Part shown: piece by piece, positions 32,851 through 42,602 of the stretch | How the letters are laid out: every line of letters starts with the position of its first letter | Position numbering within the stretch: the stretch's first letter is position 1 | Source of the DNA: an uncultured Flaviramulus sp. | Lineage (GTDB): Bacteria; Bacteroidota; Bacteroidia; Flavobacteriales; Flavobacteriaceae | Direction: 5' to 3' | Assembly (NCBI GenBank): GCA_947487155.1 | Contig: CANKVS010000001.1 | Span: 1-64,000 of the forward strand | Length of the DNA stretch: 64,000 bases | Position numbers and translations under genes: made by a program | The notes under the pieces: generated by a model | The model's input: only the letters and a program-made list of their open reading frames with translations | Database searches by the model: none | Told to the model about the DNA's origin: nothing

Positions 32851-32892
32851 AAAAAGGAATCATTATAGATTTTAATATTATTCCTATTTTTG
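32851..32892 (+). terminator. Terminator of the oxidoreductase, overlapping fabD promoter
   Basis: AAAAAAGGAAT pairs with ATTCCTATTTTT over a 19-nt loop. The right arm includes TATTTTTG (32885-32892), which is also the best -7 box for fabD, so terminator and promoter seem to overlap. Confidence 0.5.
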
Positions 32893-32922
32893 CATTTTTG
32901 CAGCACAAAAATTTGAATTAAA

Positions 32923-33810
32923 ATGAACGCATATATATTTCCAGGTCAAGGTGCTCAATTCTCAGGAATGGGTTTAGACTTATACGAAAACTCACCATTA
33001 GCTCAAGAATTATTTGAAAATGCTAATAATATTCTTGGTTTTAACATAACAGATACTATGTTTGAAGGATCTGCTGAGGCCCTTAAAGAAACCAAAGTAA
33101 CACAGCCTGCTATATTTTTACATTCTGTAATTTTAGCTAAAACTTTAGGCGATAGTTTTAAGCCAGATATGGTTGCAGGACATTCGCTTGGGGAATTTTC
33201 AGCATTGGTAGCAAACGGTACTTTAAACTTTGAAGACGGTTTAAAATTAGTATCTCAACGTGCTATGGCAATGCAAAAAGCTTGCGAATTACAACCAAGC
33301 ACTATGGCAGCAGTATTAGGTTTAGATGATGATATTGTTGAAAAAATATGCACAACAACTCATGGTGTTGTTGTTGCTGCTAACTACAATTGCCCAGGAC
33401 AATTAGTGATTTCTGGTGAAGTTGAGGCTATAAATAAAGCTTGCGAGTCTTTAAAAGAAGAAGGTGCTCGTCGCGCATTAGTACTACCAGTTGGTGGAGC
33501 TTTTCATTCTCCTTTAATGGAACCTGCACGAGAAGAATTAGCTGCTGCAATTGAAAACACAACGTTTAGTAAACCAAATTGTCCAATTTACCAGAATGTA
33601 ACAGCAAATGCCGTTACTGATGAAAATGCTATTAAAGCAAACTTAATATCTCAATTAACTGCTCCTGTGCGTTGGACGCAGTCTGTACAACAAATGATAG
33701 CAGACGGCGCTTCTTTATTTACTGAAGTTGGTCCTGATAAAGTTTTACAAGGTTTAGTAAAAAAGATAAATAGAGAATCGCAAACAGCTTCAGCAACTTT
33801 TGAAAAGTAA
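32923..33810 (+). CDS. fabD: Malonyl-CoA:ACP transacylase
   Basis: It loads malonyl groups onto acyl carrier protein for fatty-acid synthesis. The protein has 295 residues, normal for FabD. It starts MNAYIFPGQGAQFSGMG; the nucleophile is S88 in GHSLGE, and the partner His is in GGAFHSPLM (about 197-205). QPAIF (61-65) and the closing EVGPDKVLQGLVKKI also fit. lspA starts 5 bp after the stop, so the two are translated from one mRNA. Confidence 0.97.
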   Translation: MNAYIFPGQGAQFSGMGLDLYENSPLAQELFENANNILGFNITDTMFEGSAEALKETKVTQPAIFLHSVILAKTLGDSFKPDMVAGHSLGEFSALVANGTLNFEDGLKLVSQRAMAMQKACELQPSTMAAVLGLDDDIVEKICTTTHGVVVAANYNCPGQLVISGEVEAINKACESLKEEGARRALVLPVGGAFHSPLMEPAREELAAAIENTTFSKPNCPIYQNVTANAVTDENAIKANLISQLTAPVRWTQSVQQMIADGASLFTEVGPDKVLQGLVKKINRESQTASATFEK

Positions 33811-33815
33811 TATAG

Positions 33816-34313
33816 ATGAAACTTACAAAACGTAATATTTATATTCTATTAGTTATTGTTATTACTATTGCTTTAGATCAAATTTCAAAAATTTGGGTAC
33901 GAGCTAATATTGCTAAAGGCGATGTTAGCGACATTATTGGCAACTATTTTACCTTACATCATGTAGAAAACGAAGGAGCATTTTTAGGCATGGGAAGCGA
34001 ATTAAACAACACGTTTAGAATATTACTTTTACTCATTTTACCTATTGTTGTATTGGGCTTTGTTTTGCGCCATATTATAAAAGACAAAACTCTAGATAAA
34101 TTTTCTCTTTTTGCTTTCTCAAGTATTATTGGTGGTGGTATCGCTAATGTTTTTGACAGAATAGTATTTGGTAAAGTAACCGACTTTTGGCATCTAGATT
34201 TTGGTGGTATGTTTAGAACAGGTATTTTTAATATGGCAGATTTATCTGTAACTACAGGTATGATTATTTTGGTTATTGCCAGTTTTAGAAAGAAAAAAGA
34301 AGCTAAATCTTAA
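33816..34313 (+). CDS. lspA: Lipoprotein signal peptidase (signal peptidase II)
   Basis: This is a 165-residue inner-membrane aspartic peptidase that cleaves prolipoproteins, of which this window encodes many. It has four membrane helices (about 8-27, 66-86, 97-113, 143-158). The catalytic aspartates are D114 in NVFDRIV and D142 in FNMADLS, with the conserved LDQISK (20-25) and HVENEGAFLG (49-58). It sits 5 bp after fabD. Confidence 0.96.
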   Translation: MKLTKRNIYILLVIVITIALDQISKIWVRANIAKGDVSDIIGNYFTLHHVENEGAFLGMGSELNNTFRILLLLILPIVVLGFVLRHIIKDKTLDKFSLFAFSSIIGGGIANVFDRIVFGKVTDFWHLDFGGMFRTGIFNMADLSVTTGMIILVIASFRKKKEAKS

Positions 34314-34410
34314 TTCTTTAGAGTGTTTTTATAAAAGTCATTTAGACTTTTTGAATATGCAGTTAAACCTGTTTAGCCATCATTAAAAATTATTCGGGAA
34401 ATTCTAAAAC

Positions 34411-34440
34411 AAAAAGACTGCCTTTTACAGCAGCCTTTTC
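34411..34440. terminator. Bidirectional terminator, lspA / SusD
   Basis: AAAAGACTGC (34412-34421) pairs with GCAGCCTTTT (34430-34439) with one internal mismatch. It is flanked by A and T runs and lies between convergent operons. Confidence 0.6.
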
Positions 34441-34466
34441 AAAAGTTAGTCAGTAGTCAATTTTAG

Positions 34467-36038
34467 TTAATTGAACGTTGGAATAAAATTATCGTCTGTT
34501 CTTTCTGGAACTGATGTTAAATCGTAATGAGGTACAACCCCTGTTGGATCTGCGTTAGTTCCTCCTAACGTATAAAGTGATTGACTTAACACTTCTAATT
34601 CTGATGATGGCACTGGTAAATGCCTAAATGTTCCAACTTGCAAATCATTGGTTCTTCTTCTATCAAAATAACCACTACCTACCGCAGTATTAAATAATTC
34701 TATATACCGCTCGTAAAAAATAGCATCTAGAATGTCTTGTTGAGATTCGGCTCCTGTCAATTCAGCAAGGTTTCCTCGTGTTATTCTAGAGCTAGCATTA
34801 ATATCTGCAACTGCTCCAGATAAATCATTTAACCTCGCTTTTGCTTCAGCCAATATCAGCCTATTATCTTCAAACGTAAATGTTTTAATTTGTTTAGCAT
34901 CAGCACCATCCGAAAACGTAGGATCATTTAAAAAACGTGTATGGATATAATGAGAGAAATGAAATCTTCCTCTTTCTGAACGGAATAGTATGTCTGGTCT
35001 AAATTCAAAATCTCTACCAACTCCTACTCTAGCATCGGCACTAGTCATTTCAGGATTATCTAAAGTAGACCCAGAAGTTCCTGGGAAAAACTCTGGTTGA
35101 CTAGGATCTAAAAGCTTTACAAGCCTCATATCTAGCCTTGCTCCAAACGGTCCAAACCCATTTGGTGAATCCATTAAAACATTGGAGTTGTTCCACCAAC
35201 TTATACCATCATCTCCCATAGGACCAAAATCTTCAGTTATGCCATTTTCGGTTAGCGTTTTTATTTGATTCCAATCAATAGCATTTGTTTCTGTCATATT
35301 TCTTGCTGATTGCACTATAAATCGTGCTTTAAAAGAATTACAAAGTCTAATTAACTTTGCATCAGATATGGTAACGCCATTTATAACCGTATTTGGTATT
35401 TCGAAAGTATTTGAATTAGCAAGCGAAATAGCACTATCTAAATCTGATAATGCCATAGTAATTAATTGTTGATATGTAACAAACTCTAAATTTTGGGTTA
35501 AATCGGTATTTTCATCAACCTCAAACCCTTTTTCAAACAACAATCCTAAATACCCATAAGAAAGTCCTCTTAATAAATAAGAAGCTGCAGAAACCATTGG
35601 CGTATTATCAACACCACCTGAAACCCAAGTAATGCCATTATTATTAATAGCACCTAAAACATCGTTTGCTGATGAAATAGCTCCATAATTACCTTGCCAT
35701 GGTTGCTCTAAAACGCTTATATCTGCCCAAGATGATGCATTAATAATGGGATTTCTTGGTTCGCTAGATAACACTCTCATACCAAAATTACCCCAAGAAC
35801 ATGTTGCTATATCTCCAGCCACAGCCAAAGGTGGGTATAAATCTCTACCATTAGCTTGCCACCACGTAACAAACCCTCCACTTGTAACACCAATTAAATC
35901 GGAACCAGTTGCTAAAACTTGATTTCTATCTGGATTATTGGAGTTTACAACATTATGTATTTCATTGCTACACGAAAAAATGAGCAACATAAAACTAGCA
36001 AGCGCGTAATGTATTTTGTTAAAATTATATTTTTTCAT
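34467..36038 (-). CDS. SusD/RagB-family nutrient-binding outer-membrane lipoprotein
   Basis: The product has 523 residues. The lipoprotein signal ends at Cys 23 (FMLLIFSC). Helical TPR-like segments follow, with SusD marks such as SYLLRGLSYGYLGLLFEKGFEV, LDSAISLA and the C-terminal LILAEAKARLNDLSGAVADINASSRI...DAIFYERYIELFNTA. SusD proteins form the lid over a SusC pore and bind a glycan, peptide or other nutrient. It follows the SusC gene by 10 bp. No glycoside hydrolase or peptidase is adjacent, so the ligand stays open. Confidence 0.93.
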   Translation of the reverse strand: MKKYNFNKIHYALASFMLLIFSCSNEIHNVVNSNNPDRNQVLATGSDLIGVTSGGFVTWWQANGRDLYPPLAVAGDIATCSWGNFGMRVLSSEPRNPIINASSWADISVLEQPWQGNYGAISSANDVLGAINNNGITWVSGGVDNTPMVSAASYLLRGLSYGYLGLLFEKGFEVDENTDLTQNLEFVTYQQLITMALSDLDSAISLANSNTFEIPNTVINGVTISDAKLIRLCNSFKARFIVQSARNMTETNAIDWNQIKTLTENGITEDFGPMGDDGISWWNNSNVLMDSPNGFGPFGARLDMRLVKLLDPSQPEFFPGTSGSTLDNPEMTSADARVGVGRDFEFRPDILFRSERGRFHFSHYIHTRFLNDPTFSDGADAKQIKTFTFEDNRLILAEAKARLNDLSGAVADINASSRITRGNLAELTGAESQQDILDAIFYERYIELFNTAVGSGYFDRRRTNDLQVGTFRHLPVPSSELEVLSQSLYTLGGTNADPTGVVPHYDLTSVPERTDDNFIPTFN

Positions 36039-36048
36039 TTTTATTTTT

Positions 36049-39000
36049 TTAAAATGTTAATTGAACAGAAAAACTATATGTTTTTGTAGATGGATAAGGA
36101 AAGTTATCTACTTTAAATACATTAGGGTCTCCACCTGGTGTATTTACATCACTACCAACACCATCTGTATCTCTTGATGTTAAATTTGCTCTATTAGATT
36201 CTGATTGATTTGTTATATCTGGATCGGACCCCGAATAATCTGTCCATGTAATTAAATTTCTACCTATAAAGCCAAACTTAACAGCATCAATAAAGTTTCC
36301 AATATTTCCTAATGTTTTAGAATCGAGCGTATAATAAAGGGATAGTTCTCGTAATTTTACAAAAGTGCCATCTTCAACAAAAGCAGAACTAGCTAAATTA
36401 GTATTATACAACCCTTGAAAGAAATTATATGGCAACCCGCTAGTAATATCTGTGTGCCTACCGTCTCGGTATAACCACTGTTTTGTTTTATTATAAATAT
36501 CGCCACCTTGTTTCCAATCAAAAAGGGTATATAATGCTAGGTTTTTATATTTAAACGTTGTATTAAATGCCATTCTAAAATCTGGTGTAATATCTCCCAT
36601 AATAAAGAACTCATTTCCGGAGCTATCAACCTTTTTTACAGGAGTACTGCCTGTTGCAGCATCTACTACATACCCAAATTGATTAATAGTAAAATCGCTA
36701 GCATTTAAGCCTGATGGTAAATCTGATAAACTTCTAATGTATATGTTACCATACAGTGCTCCAAAGTTTTGCCCTTCTTCAATTCTAAAAAGCGTTGTTT
36801 CTTGAGTTCCTGGACCAGTTAAATATGATGGTACATCTAAACGGCTAATTTTTTGTTCAGATTTATCCCAAACCACACCCATATTCCATAAAAAGTTTTC
36901 GTTATCAATTATATTATAATTTAATGATGCTTCATATGTTGTTGCATCAATTTCACCAGCATTTCTCCATTGCGCACCAAACCCTGTTGATGCAGATAAT
37001 GGGACTCTTAATATTTGGTCTTCAGTTATCGCTTTTACATAATTAAACTCAAAGGAAAATTTATTTAAAAAGTCGATATTTACACCTAACTCTAGCTCTC
37101 CAGTTTTTGCTGGTTTTAATTGATTATTTCCTAAAGTAGCTTTTGTAGGTGATCCATTTTGAAGATTAAATGTTTCAAATCGCATTTCGTATGTTGGCCT
37201 AATACCTGCTGTACCATAAGACCCTCTTAACTTAAATTCTTGAATGCCTGGAATTTCAATATCTTCTGTTATACGATAAGCGACACTTGTTCTAAAATAA
37301 TTGGCCCACCTTGTATCTGGACCAAAAAGAGACGATCCTTCTCTTCGTATTACCCCACTAAATATATATTTCTTTTTATAATCAAAATCGCCAACAGCAA
37401 AGTAACTATCAGTAAGAATTTCTTGGGTTGCAGATGATACCGTAGGGCCACCTGCAATATTATCTAATGACCTAATTCCTGACACCGCTAAGTTATAGCC
37501 TTCGGCATTATTAAATTCATTGGTATACCTTTCGTGTAGATAACTTAATCTTAAGTTTAAATTAAACGCATCCTCAGCACCAAACGATGTATATATTAAA
37601 CTATTTAATCTAATGTTTTGTGCTCTACCATTAAAATTAGATCGTTGAATAAACCCTATATTTTGAGCTTGCCCATCAGGACTTGCAGACAAATATCCTT
37701 TTGGAATATAATCTTCAAACGTGTTATTTTCAAAATCAACTGAATAAGCACCATTTAATTTTAACCATGGTAATACCTTATAATCTAAAGATACATTACC
37801 CAAAAAACGGTTTCTTTTTTCTACTTTATCATCGTTTGCTAATTCGTAAAGTGGATTATAAATATTTGGGTCGAATGTGTTGCTGTCAAAATTATATGGT
37901 GAACCATCTTCTTCATTAACTGCATTCCAATCGTAAATAGGTTCTGTAAGTAAGGCTTCAAATAGTGGGTTAGCAGCCGCAGTTCCTCCGCTTAAATTGG
38001 CATCTCTATTAGAATTACTGTAAAAAAATGATGTTTTTAAACTTACTTTATCTGAAATATTATTATCTAAATTTAGCCTGAAATTATCTCTACGGTAATC
38101 GTCAACTAATGCAATTATTCCTTCATCTTGAAGTCTTTGATAAGAAAAAAGATACCTTGCCTTTTCTCCGCCTCCAGTAACAGAAGCATAGTGCGAATTA
38201 AATACGCCTGTATCAAATATTTCATCTTGATAATCAAATACAATATTTGACGGATACAAGTTATCACTTAAGCCATCGGTATCAACTTCTCTAGATCCAC
38301 TTGTTAAATCGAAAGCAGAACCATCAGCAGTCATTTTAAAGCGATGGGTTGTTGCTAAATCATATTTATCTGAAATGTTTTTCCAACCTAATTCGGTTCT
38401 ATAAGTTACACTAACCTTATCATTCCCTTTCCCTCTTTTTGTGAATATTTGAATTACCCCATTTGAAGCTCTAGACCCATATAATGATGCTCCTGCTGCT
38501 CCTTTAGCAACTTCAATACGAGCAACATCTTCTGTATTTATATCTGCTAAACCGCCTTCTAAAATTACACCATCAACAATAATAAGTGGTTGTTGTCCTG
38601 TTGCTAAAGAGTTTGCAGTTCTTAATTGAATAGAGACATCGCTACCTGGTTGCCCGCCTGTAGGCGAAACAGAAACACCAGATATTTTTCCTTGTAATGC
38701 CGCAGCTATATTAGTTGCAGGAACATTTTCAAGAAGTTCGTTTTTAACTTGCCCTATAGAAAAACTCAACTCCTTTGTCGACTTTCCTGATGCAGAACCT
38801 ATAACAACAACCTCTTCTAAAGTATTATCGGTTTCTAAGGATACATTAATTGTATTTGATTCTCCAACTGTTACTAATTGCGATGCATAACCTACATAAC
38901 CAAATACAAGAATATCGCCTGTATTTGCTGTGATTGAATAATTGCCATCGAAATCTGATGATGTACCATTTGTAGTTCCTTGAATTACAACTGTGGCTCC

Positions 39001-39120
39001 TGGGAGTGGTAAGTTGTTCGCATCTGAAATTTTTCCAGACACCTTTTTTTCTTGTGCAAGAGTTAATTGCACAACAAACGCTAGAATTAGCGTCAGCATT
39101 CTACTAAACGTTGTTTTCAT
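36049..39120 (-). CDS. SusC/RagA-family TonB-linked outer-membrane transporter
   Basis: This is a 1023-residue TonB-dependent pore. It has a signal peptide (1-22), a carboxypeptidase-like domain (VSGKISDANNLPLPGATVVIQGTTNGTSSDFDGNYSI, about 27-63) and a plug domain with the SusC pattern (KISGVSVSPTGGQPGSDVSIQLR...PLIIVDGV...IEVAKGAAGASLYGSRASNGVIQI). A 22-strand barrel ends in the aromatic strand TKTYSFSVQLTF. It imports a nutrient passed by the SusD partner. It is divergent from a LytTR two-component system 540 bp away. Confidence 0.96.
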   Translation of the reverse strand: MKTTFSRMLTLILAFVVQLTLAQEKKVSGKISDANNLPLPGATVVIQGTTNGTSSDFDGNYSITANTGDILVFGYVGYASQLVTVGESNTINVSLETDNTLEEVVVIGSASGKSTKELSFSIGQVKNELLENVPATNIAAALQGKISGVSVSPTGGQPGSDVSIQLRTANSLATGQQPLIIVDGVILEGGLADINTEDVARIEVAKGAAGASLYGSRASNGVIQIFTKRGKGNDKVSVTYRTELGWKNISDKYDLATTHRFKMTADGSAFDLTSGSREVDTDGLSDNLYPSNIVFDYQDEIFDTGVFNSHYASVTGGGEKARYLFSYQRLQDEGIIALVDDYRRDNFRLNLDNNISDKVSLKTSFFYSNSNRDANLSGGTAAANPLFEALLTEPIYDWNAVNEEDGSPYNFDSNTFDPNIYNPLYELANDDKVEKRNRFLGNVSLDYKVLPWLKLNGAYSVDFENNTFEDYIPKGYLSASPDGQAQNIGFIQRSNFNGRAQNIRLNSLIYTSFGAEDAFNLNLRLSYLHERYTNEFNNAEGYNLAVSGIRSLDNIAGGPTVSSATQEILTDSYFAVGDFDYKKKYIFSGVIRREGSSLFGPDTRWANYFRTSVAYRITEDIEIPGIQEFKLRGSYGTAGIRPTYEMRFETFNLQNGSPTKATLGNNQLKPAKTGELELGVNIDFLNKFSFEFNYVKAITEDQILRVPLSASTGFGAQWRNAGEIDATTYEASLNYNIIDNENFLWNMGVVWDKSEQKISRLDVPSYLTGPGTQETTLFRIEEGQNFGALYGNIYIRSLSDLPSGLNASDFTINQFGYVVDAATGSTPVKKVDSSGNEFFIMGDITPDFRMAFNTTFKYKNLALYTLFDWKQGGDIYNKTKQWLYRDGRHTDITSGLPYNFFQGLYNTNLASSAFVEDGTFVKLRELSLYYTLDSKTLGNIGNFIDAVKFGFIGRNLITWTDYSGSDPDITNQSESNRANLTSRDTDGVGSDVNTPGGDPNVFKVDNFPYPSTKTYSFSVQLTF

Positions 39121-39658
39121 ATTTTATAGTTTGAATTAGTCAATGCAGATTGATAAAAGGCAGGTAGTCTTGATATTTTTTAAAGGACTAATTCAAAAAA
39201 ATCACTTCACTAAGTCAAAGTCTAGTGGAACTTTTTAAGAATAACAGTAAAGCTTTTAAAACCACCTTACCTTTTACAATTGCAATAACAAAAGAAGACG
39301 TTTAACTCACTTTGATATATAAGTATGATTTGATATATCTTAAAAATGATTTGATTAACTTATTTTGTATATTGAATGTACAAAACAGTATTAGGAGTAA
39401 AAATGACAAATTCCCTCTATGTATAACATATCAATGATAACTACTGTTGCCACTAAAACGGTTACTTTTAATATGAATGTCGTTAAAACCGAATATTTAT
39501 AATCAGGTTAGTATAAATTGATTTGAACGTCTTTTTTATTGAATTAAAATTAAATTTAGATGATTTAAAAACCCTTTTTAATGCAGTAAATGGCGTTTAA
39601 CTAATACTATATGTCATTTTTTTATACTAGATTCGAAATATAATATTAATAATCCCTT
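39121..39658. other. 538-bp divergent control region, SusC / LytTR system
   Basis: No gene is seen. Three TTTGAT-type repeats lie at 39311-39320, 39329-39338 and 39350-39355 (described separately). No TAnnTTTG box with good spacing was found for either gene. The stretch is long enough for several regulatory sites and a long SusC leader. Confidence 0.5.
39311..39355 (+). promoter_or_regulatory. Phased TTTGATatat repeats
   Basis: TTTGATATAT occurs at 39311-39320 and 39329-39338, then TTTGAT at 39350-39355, with starts 18 and 21 bp apart, about two helical turns. Direct repeats with this phasing suit a LytTR-domain protein, which binds pairs of roughly 9-bp direct repeats about two turns apart. 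Confidence 0.4.
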
Positions 39659-40444
39659 ATGAGTGCCCCCATAAAAGCTTTAATAATAGATGATGAATTC
39701 TTAGCAAGAAAAAGAGTTTCTAATTTATTAAATGACATAAATGATATTGAAGTTATTGAAGAATGTAGTTCTGGAAAAGAAGCAATAAATGCTATAACGG
39801 TGCACAAACCAGATCTTATTTTTCTTGACATTCAAATAACAGATATGACGGGGTTTGATATCCTTAAAGAAATAGACGAAGCCATAATGCCTCTAATTAT
39901 TTTTATATCTGCATTTGACGAGTTTGCACTAAAGGCATTTGATTTTTTTGCTTTCGATTATTTATTAAAACCTTTTAAAGACGAGCGTTTCTTTCAATCA
40001 ACAAACAAAGTCATCGAATTGTTTTCGTCTAACGAATCTAATAGCGGATTAAATAAAAAAATAAATAACTTACTAAAGTATATTGAAAACCCAAATGAAG
40101 AATTTTCAGAAATTAAACATTCCAAATTAGCTATTAAAGCTAATGGCAAAGTTTCATTTATTGAAAAAAATGATATTAAATATATTCAAGCTTCTGGTTA
40201 CTATGCCGAAATTTTTACTGAACAAAAAAAATATCTTTTACGAGAATCTCTCAACTCATTATTAGATCAATTAAAATCATTTAATTTTATTCGAATTCAT
40301 AGATCTACCATAATAAACACCTCATTAATTAAAGAAGTTTTATATTCAAATTATGGTGAAATAGATGTGAAAATGTTGGATGATAAATTATTTAGAATTA
40401 GTAAAACTCATAAAAAAGAGTTTCAAAAAATAATGGGGATTTAA
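39659..40444 (+). CDS. LytTR-family response regulator
   Basis: The product has 261 residues. A receiver domain (about 5-125) has the acidic pair DD at 11-12, the phospho-acceptor D57 in DLIFLDIQ and the Lys in FDYLLKPF. The LytTR DNA-binding domain (about 155-258) has SKLAIKANGKVSFIEKNDIKYIQASGYYAEIF and FNFIRIHRSTIIN. The partner kinase gene starts 21 bp later. The phased repeats upstream (39311-39355) are possible targets, so it may control the divergent SusC/SusD genes or itself. Confidence 0.95.
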   Translation: MSAPIKALIIDDEFLARKRVSNLLNDINDIEVIEECSSGKEAINAITVHKPDLIFLDIQITDMTGFDILKEIDEAIMPLIIFISAFDEFALKAFDFFAFDYLLKPFKDERFFQSTNKVIELFSSNESNSGLNKKINNLLKYIENPNEEFSEIKHSKLAIKANGKVSFIEKNDIKYIQASGYYAEIFTEQKKYLLRESLNSLLDQLKSFNFIRIHRSTIINTSLIKEVLYSNYGEIDVKMLDDKLFRISKTHKKEFQKIMGI

Positions 40445-40464
40445 TTATTTGAAATCTTAATTTT

Positions 40465-41580
40465 ATGATTAATACGCTAAAAAAATACATCGACTTTAAA
40501 CTTTTAGGCATCTTATCTTTAGTCTATTTAGTGTTTGTAATTATTTATGCAGGCAAAAATGCTTATTTAAGAATGTATTCAAACAGACCTGTAGATTGGG
40601 GCGATTTTATACTTTGGAATATGCTAGATTGGGCACTCATTATGTTGTTTATGATATTTATTGCATTTACCACAAAAATGATGATGCAAAAAAAAACCAA
40701 GCTAATTTATATTGCTTTAATACACTTTTTCTTTTCTTTTTTTATTGGAGCGTTTACTCTTGGATTTTCTTGGATTATAGATAACTACGGTACTCCTATA
40801 AAAGATTTAAGCAACTCTTTTCATAGCGTTTTTTTATCTTATATTAGGCTAATCGATTTGCATTTTTTAATATACTTAGCCTTAGTAACCATTATTTATA
40901 TGTATTATTATTTTGAAATGATTCAAGATAGTAAAGTACAAACAGCTAAACTTCAAGAGCAACTTTCTAAAACACATTTAAAGTTTTTACAATCTCAAAT
41001 GCATCCGCACTTTCTTTTTAATTCGTTAAATAGCATTCACTCGTTAATGGATATTAGCATTGAAAAATCGAAGAGCATGGTTGTAGATTTAAGTGATCTT
41101 TTAAGAAATGTTTTAGAAAAAAAAGATCAGAATTTAATTGAATTTCAAGAAGAACTATTTATCTTAAAAAAATACATTCAAATTAAAGAAGCTCGTTTTT
41201 CCGATCAATTAAACATTCAACTTAATGTTGAAGAAGGTCTTGAAAATATTTTGGTTCCTAATATGATTATTCAACCTGTAATTGAAAACTCAACCAAACA
41301 TGGTTATGGTAAAAAACATATATCGTTAAATATTCTAATAGATATTTATAAGAAAAACAACAATCTTGTTATAAAGGTTCAAAACAACGGAAAAGAATTA
41401 AAGGAAAAACTGTCTGCCTTATTAAAAAAAGGTACTGGTCTTAATAATATAAAAGAGAGATTAGACACCCTTTATGGCGAAAACTACACCCTTAGCATTT
41501 ACAACAAATTAGGTAAAGTATTTACCAAAATAAGTATACCTATAAACTTATCGGTTTCTGAAATAGAAAAAGATTTTTAA
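40465..41580 (+). CDS. Sensor histidine kinase, LytS/YehU-type
   Basis: The product has 371 residues. Four membrane helices (about 12-30, 48-70, 80-103, 130-150) form a small sensor with little extracytoplasmic mass. The kinase part begins with QSQMHPHFLFNSLNSIHSL, giving H180 as the likely phospho-acceptor. The ATPase domain has PVIENSTKHGYGK (N box) and a GTGLNNIKERL motif. This fold pairs with LytTR regulators like the preceding gene. Its stop overlaps that of the convergent galE by 3 bases. Confidence 0.95.
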   Translation: MINTLKKYIDFKLLGILSLVYLVFVIIYAGKNAYLRMYSNRPVDWGDFILWNMLDWALIMLFMIFIAFTTKMMMQKKTKLIYIALIHFFFSFFIGAFTLGFSWIIDNYGTPIKDLSNSFHSVFLSYIRLIDLHFLIYLALVTIIYMYYYFEMIQDSKVQTAKLQEQLSKTHLKFLQSQMHPHFLFNSLNSIHSLMDISIEKSKSMVVDLSDLLRNVLEKKDQNLIEFQEELFILKKYIQIKEARFSDQLNIQLNVEEGLENILVPNMIIQPVIENSTKHGYGKKHISLNILIDIYKKNNNLVIKVQNNGKELKEKLSALLKKGTGLNNIKERLDTLYGENYTLSIYNKLGKVFTKISIPINLSVSEIEKDF

Positions 41581-42602
41581 CCTTTTTTTCTAACCACTTG
41601 CTCCCATTTCCATGCAGAACGCATTGCATCTTCTAAATTAAGCTCTGTTTTCCAACCTAATTCTTCATTTGCTTTTGTAGTATTTGCATACGCCGAAATA
41701 ATATCGCCTTCTCGTCTTCCAACAATTTTATAATTAAGCTTTTCGCCAGAAACTTTTTCAAATGCTTGCACAACTTCTAATACCGAACTTCCTGTTCCTG
41801 TTCCTAAATTAAATGTTTCGTAGTTTGATTTATTCTTATTTTGTAACAACCTATTAAGTGCTACAACATGGGCTTTTGCCAAATCTACCACATGAATATA
41901 ATCGCGAATACAAGTCCCATCTGGAGTTGGATAATCATCTCCAAAAATCGAAAGTTCTTGACGAATACCTATTGCTGTTTGCGTAATAAAAGGTACTAAA
42001 TTTTGTGGTACTCCTATAGGAAGTTCTCCAATTTTAGCTGTTTCGTGCGACCCAACAGGATTAAAATAACGCAACGCTATAGCTTTTAAATTTGGTGTTA
42101 CTTTACAAGTATCACTAATTATCTCTTCGCCTATTTGTTTGGTATTTCCATAAGGAGATTCTGCCTGTTTTACTGTTGCATTTTCGGTAATTGGCAGCTC
42201 ATCGGCTTGTCCATAAACAGTACAAGATGAACTGAAAATAAAACCTGCAGAAGGCAGTTTTTGTAATTCTTTAAGAATATAAACTAGAGTGCTAATATTA
42301 TTTTCGTAATACAATAATGGCTCTTTTACACTTTCTCCAACCGCTTTACTAGCTGCAAAATGAATAACACCTTTTATGTCGTTATGGTTTTTAAAAAACG
42401 CTTCTACACCTGCCTTATCTTTTAAATCTAATTTTTCAAAAATTGGTGTTTTTCCAGTAATAGATATAATGCCATCTAAAACACTTTCAGATGAATTTGA
42501 TAAATCATCAATAATAACAACTTCGTAACCTTCATTTTGTAATTCAACAACGGTATGCGATCCTATAAAACCCAATCCGCCAGTAACTAATATTTTATCC
42601 AT
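41577..42602 (-). CDS. galE: UDP-glucose 4-epimerase
   Basis: It interconverts UDP-glucose and UDP-galactose with bound NAD. The product has 341 residues. The NAD motif is VTGGLGFIGSHTV (5-17), the catalytic Tyr-x3-Lys is SPYGNTK (Y and K near 149-153), and SSSCTVYG (about 124-131) supplies the Ser/Thr. RYFNPVGSH and GTGTGSSVLEVV are also typical. It overlaps the upstream DegT gene by 8 bp, so both are one operon making activated sugars for envelope polysaccharide. Confidence 0.96.
   Translation of the reverse strand: MDKILVTGGLGFIGSHTVVELQNEGYEVVIIDDLSNSSESVLDGIISITGKTPIFEKLDLKDKAGVEAFFKNHNDIKGVIHFAASKAVGESVKEPLLYYENNISTLVYILKELQKLPSAGFIFSSSCTVYGQADELPITENATVKQAESPYGNTKQIGEEIISDTCKVTPNLKAIALRYFNPVGSHETAKIGELPIGVPQNLVPFITQTAIGIRQELSIFGDDYPTPDGTCIRDYIHVVDLAKAHVVALNRLLQNKNKSNYETFNLGTGTGSSVLEVVQAFEKVSGEKLNYKIVGRREGDIISAYANTTKANEELGWKTELNLEDAMRSAWKWEQVVRKKG

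Noticed and set aside
39311-39355. CRISPR-like array
   Set aside because: Repeats are only 6-10 bp with short spacers and no cas genes; they fit protein-binding sites.
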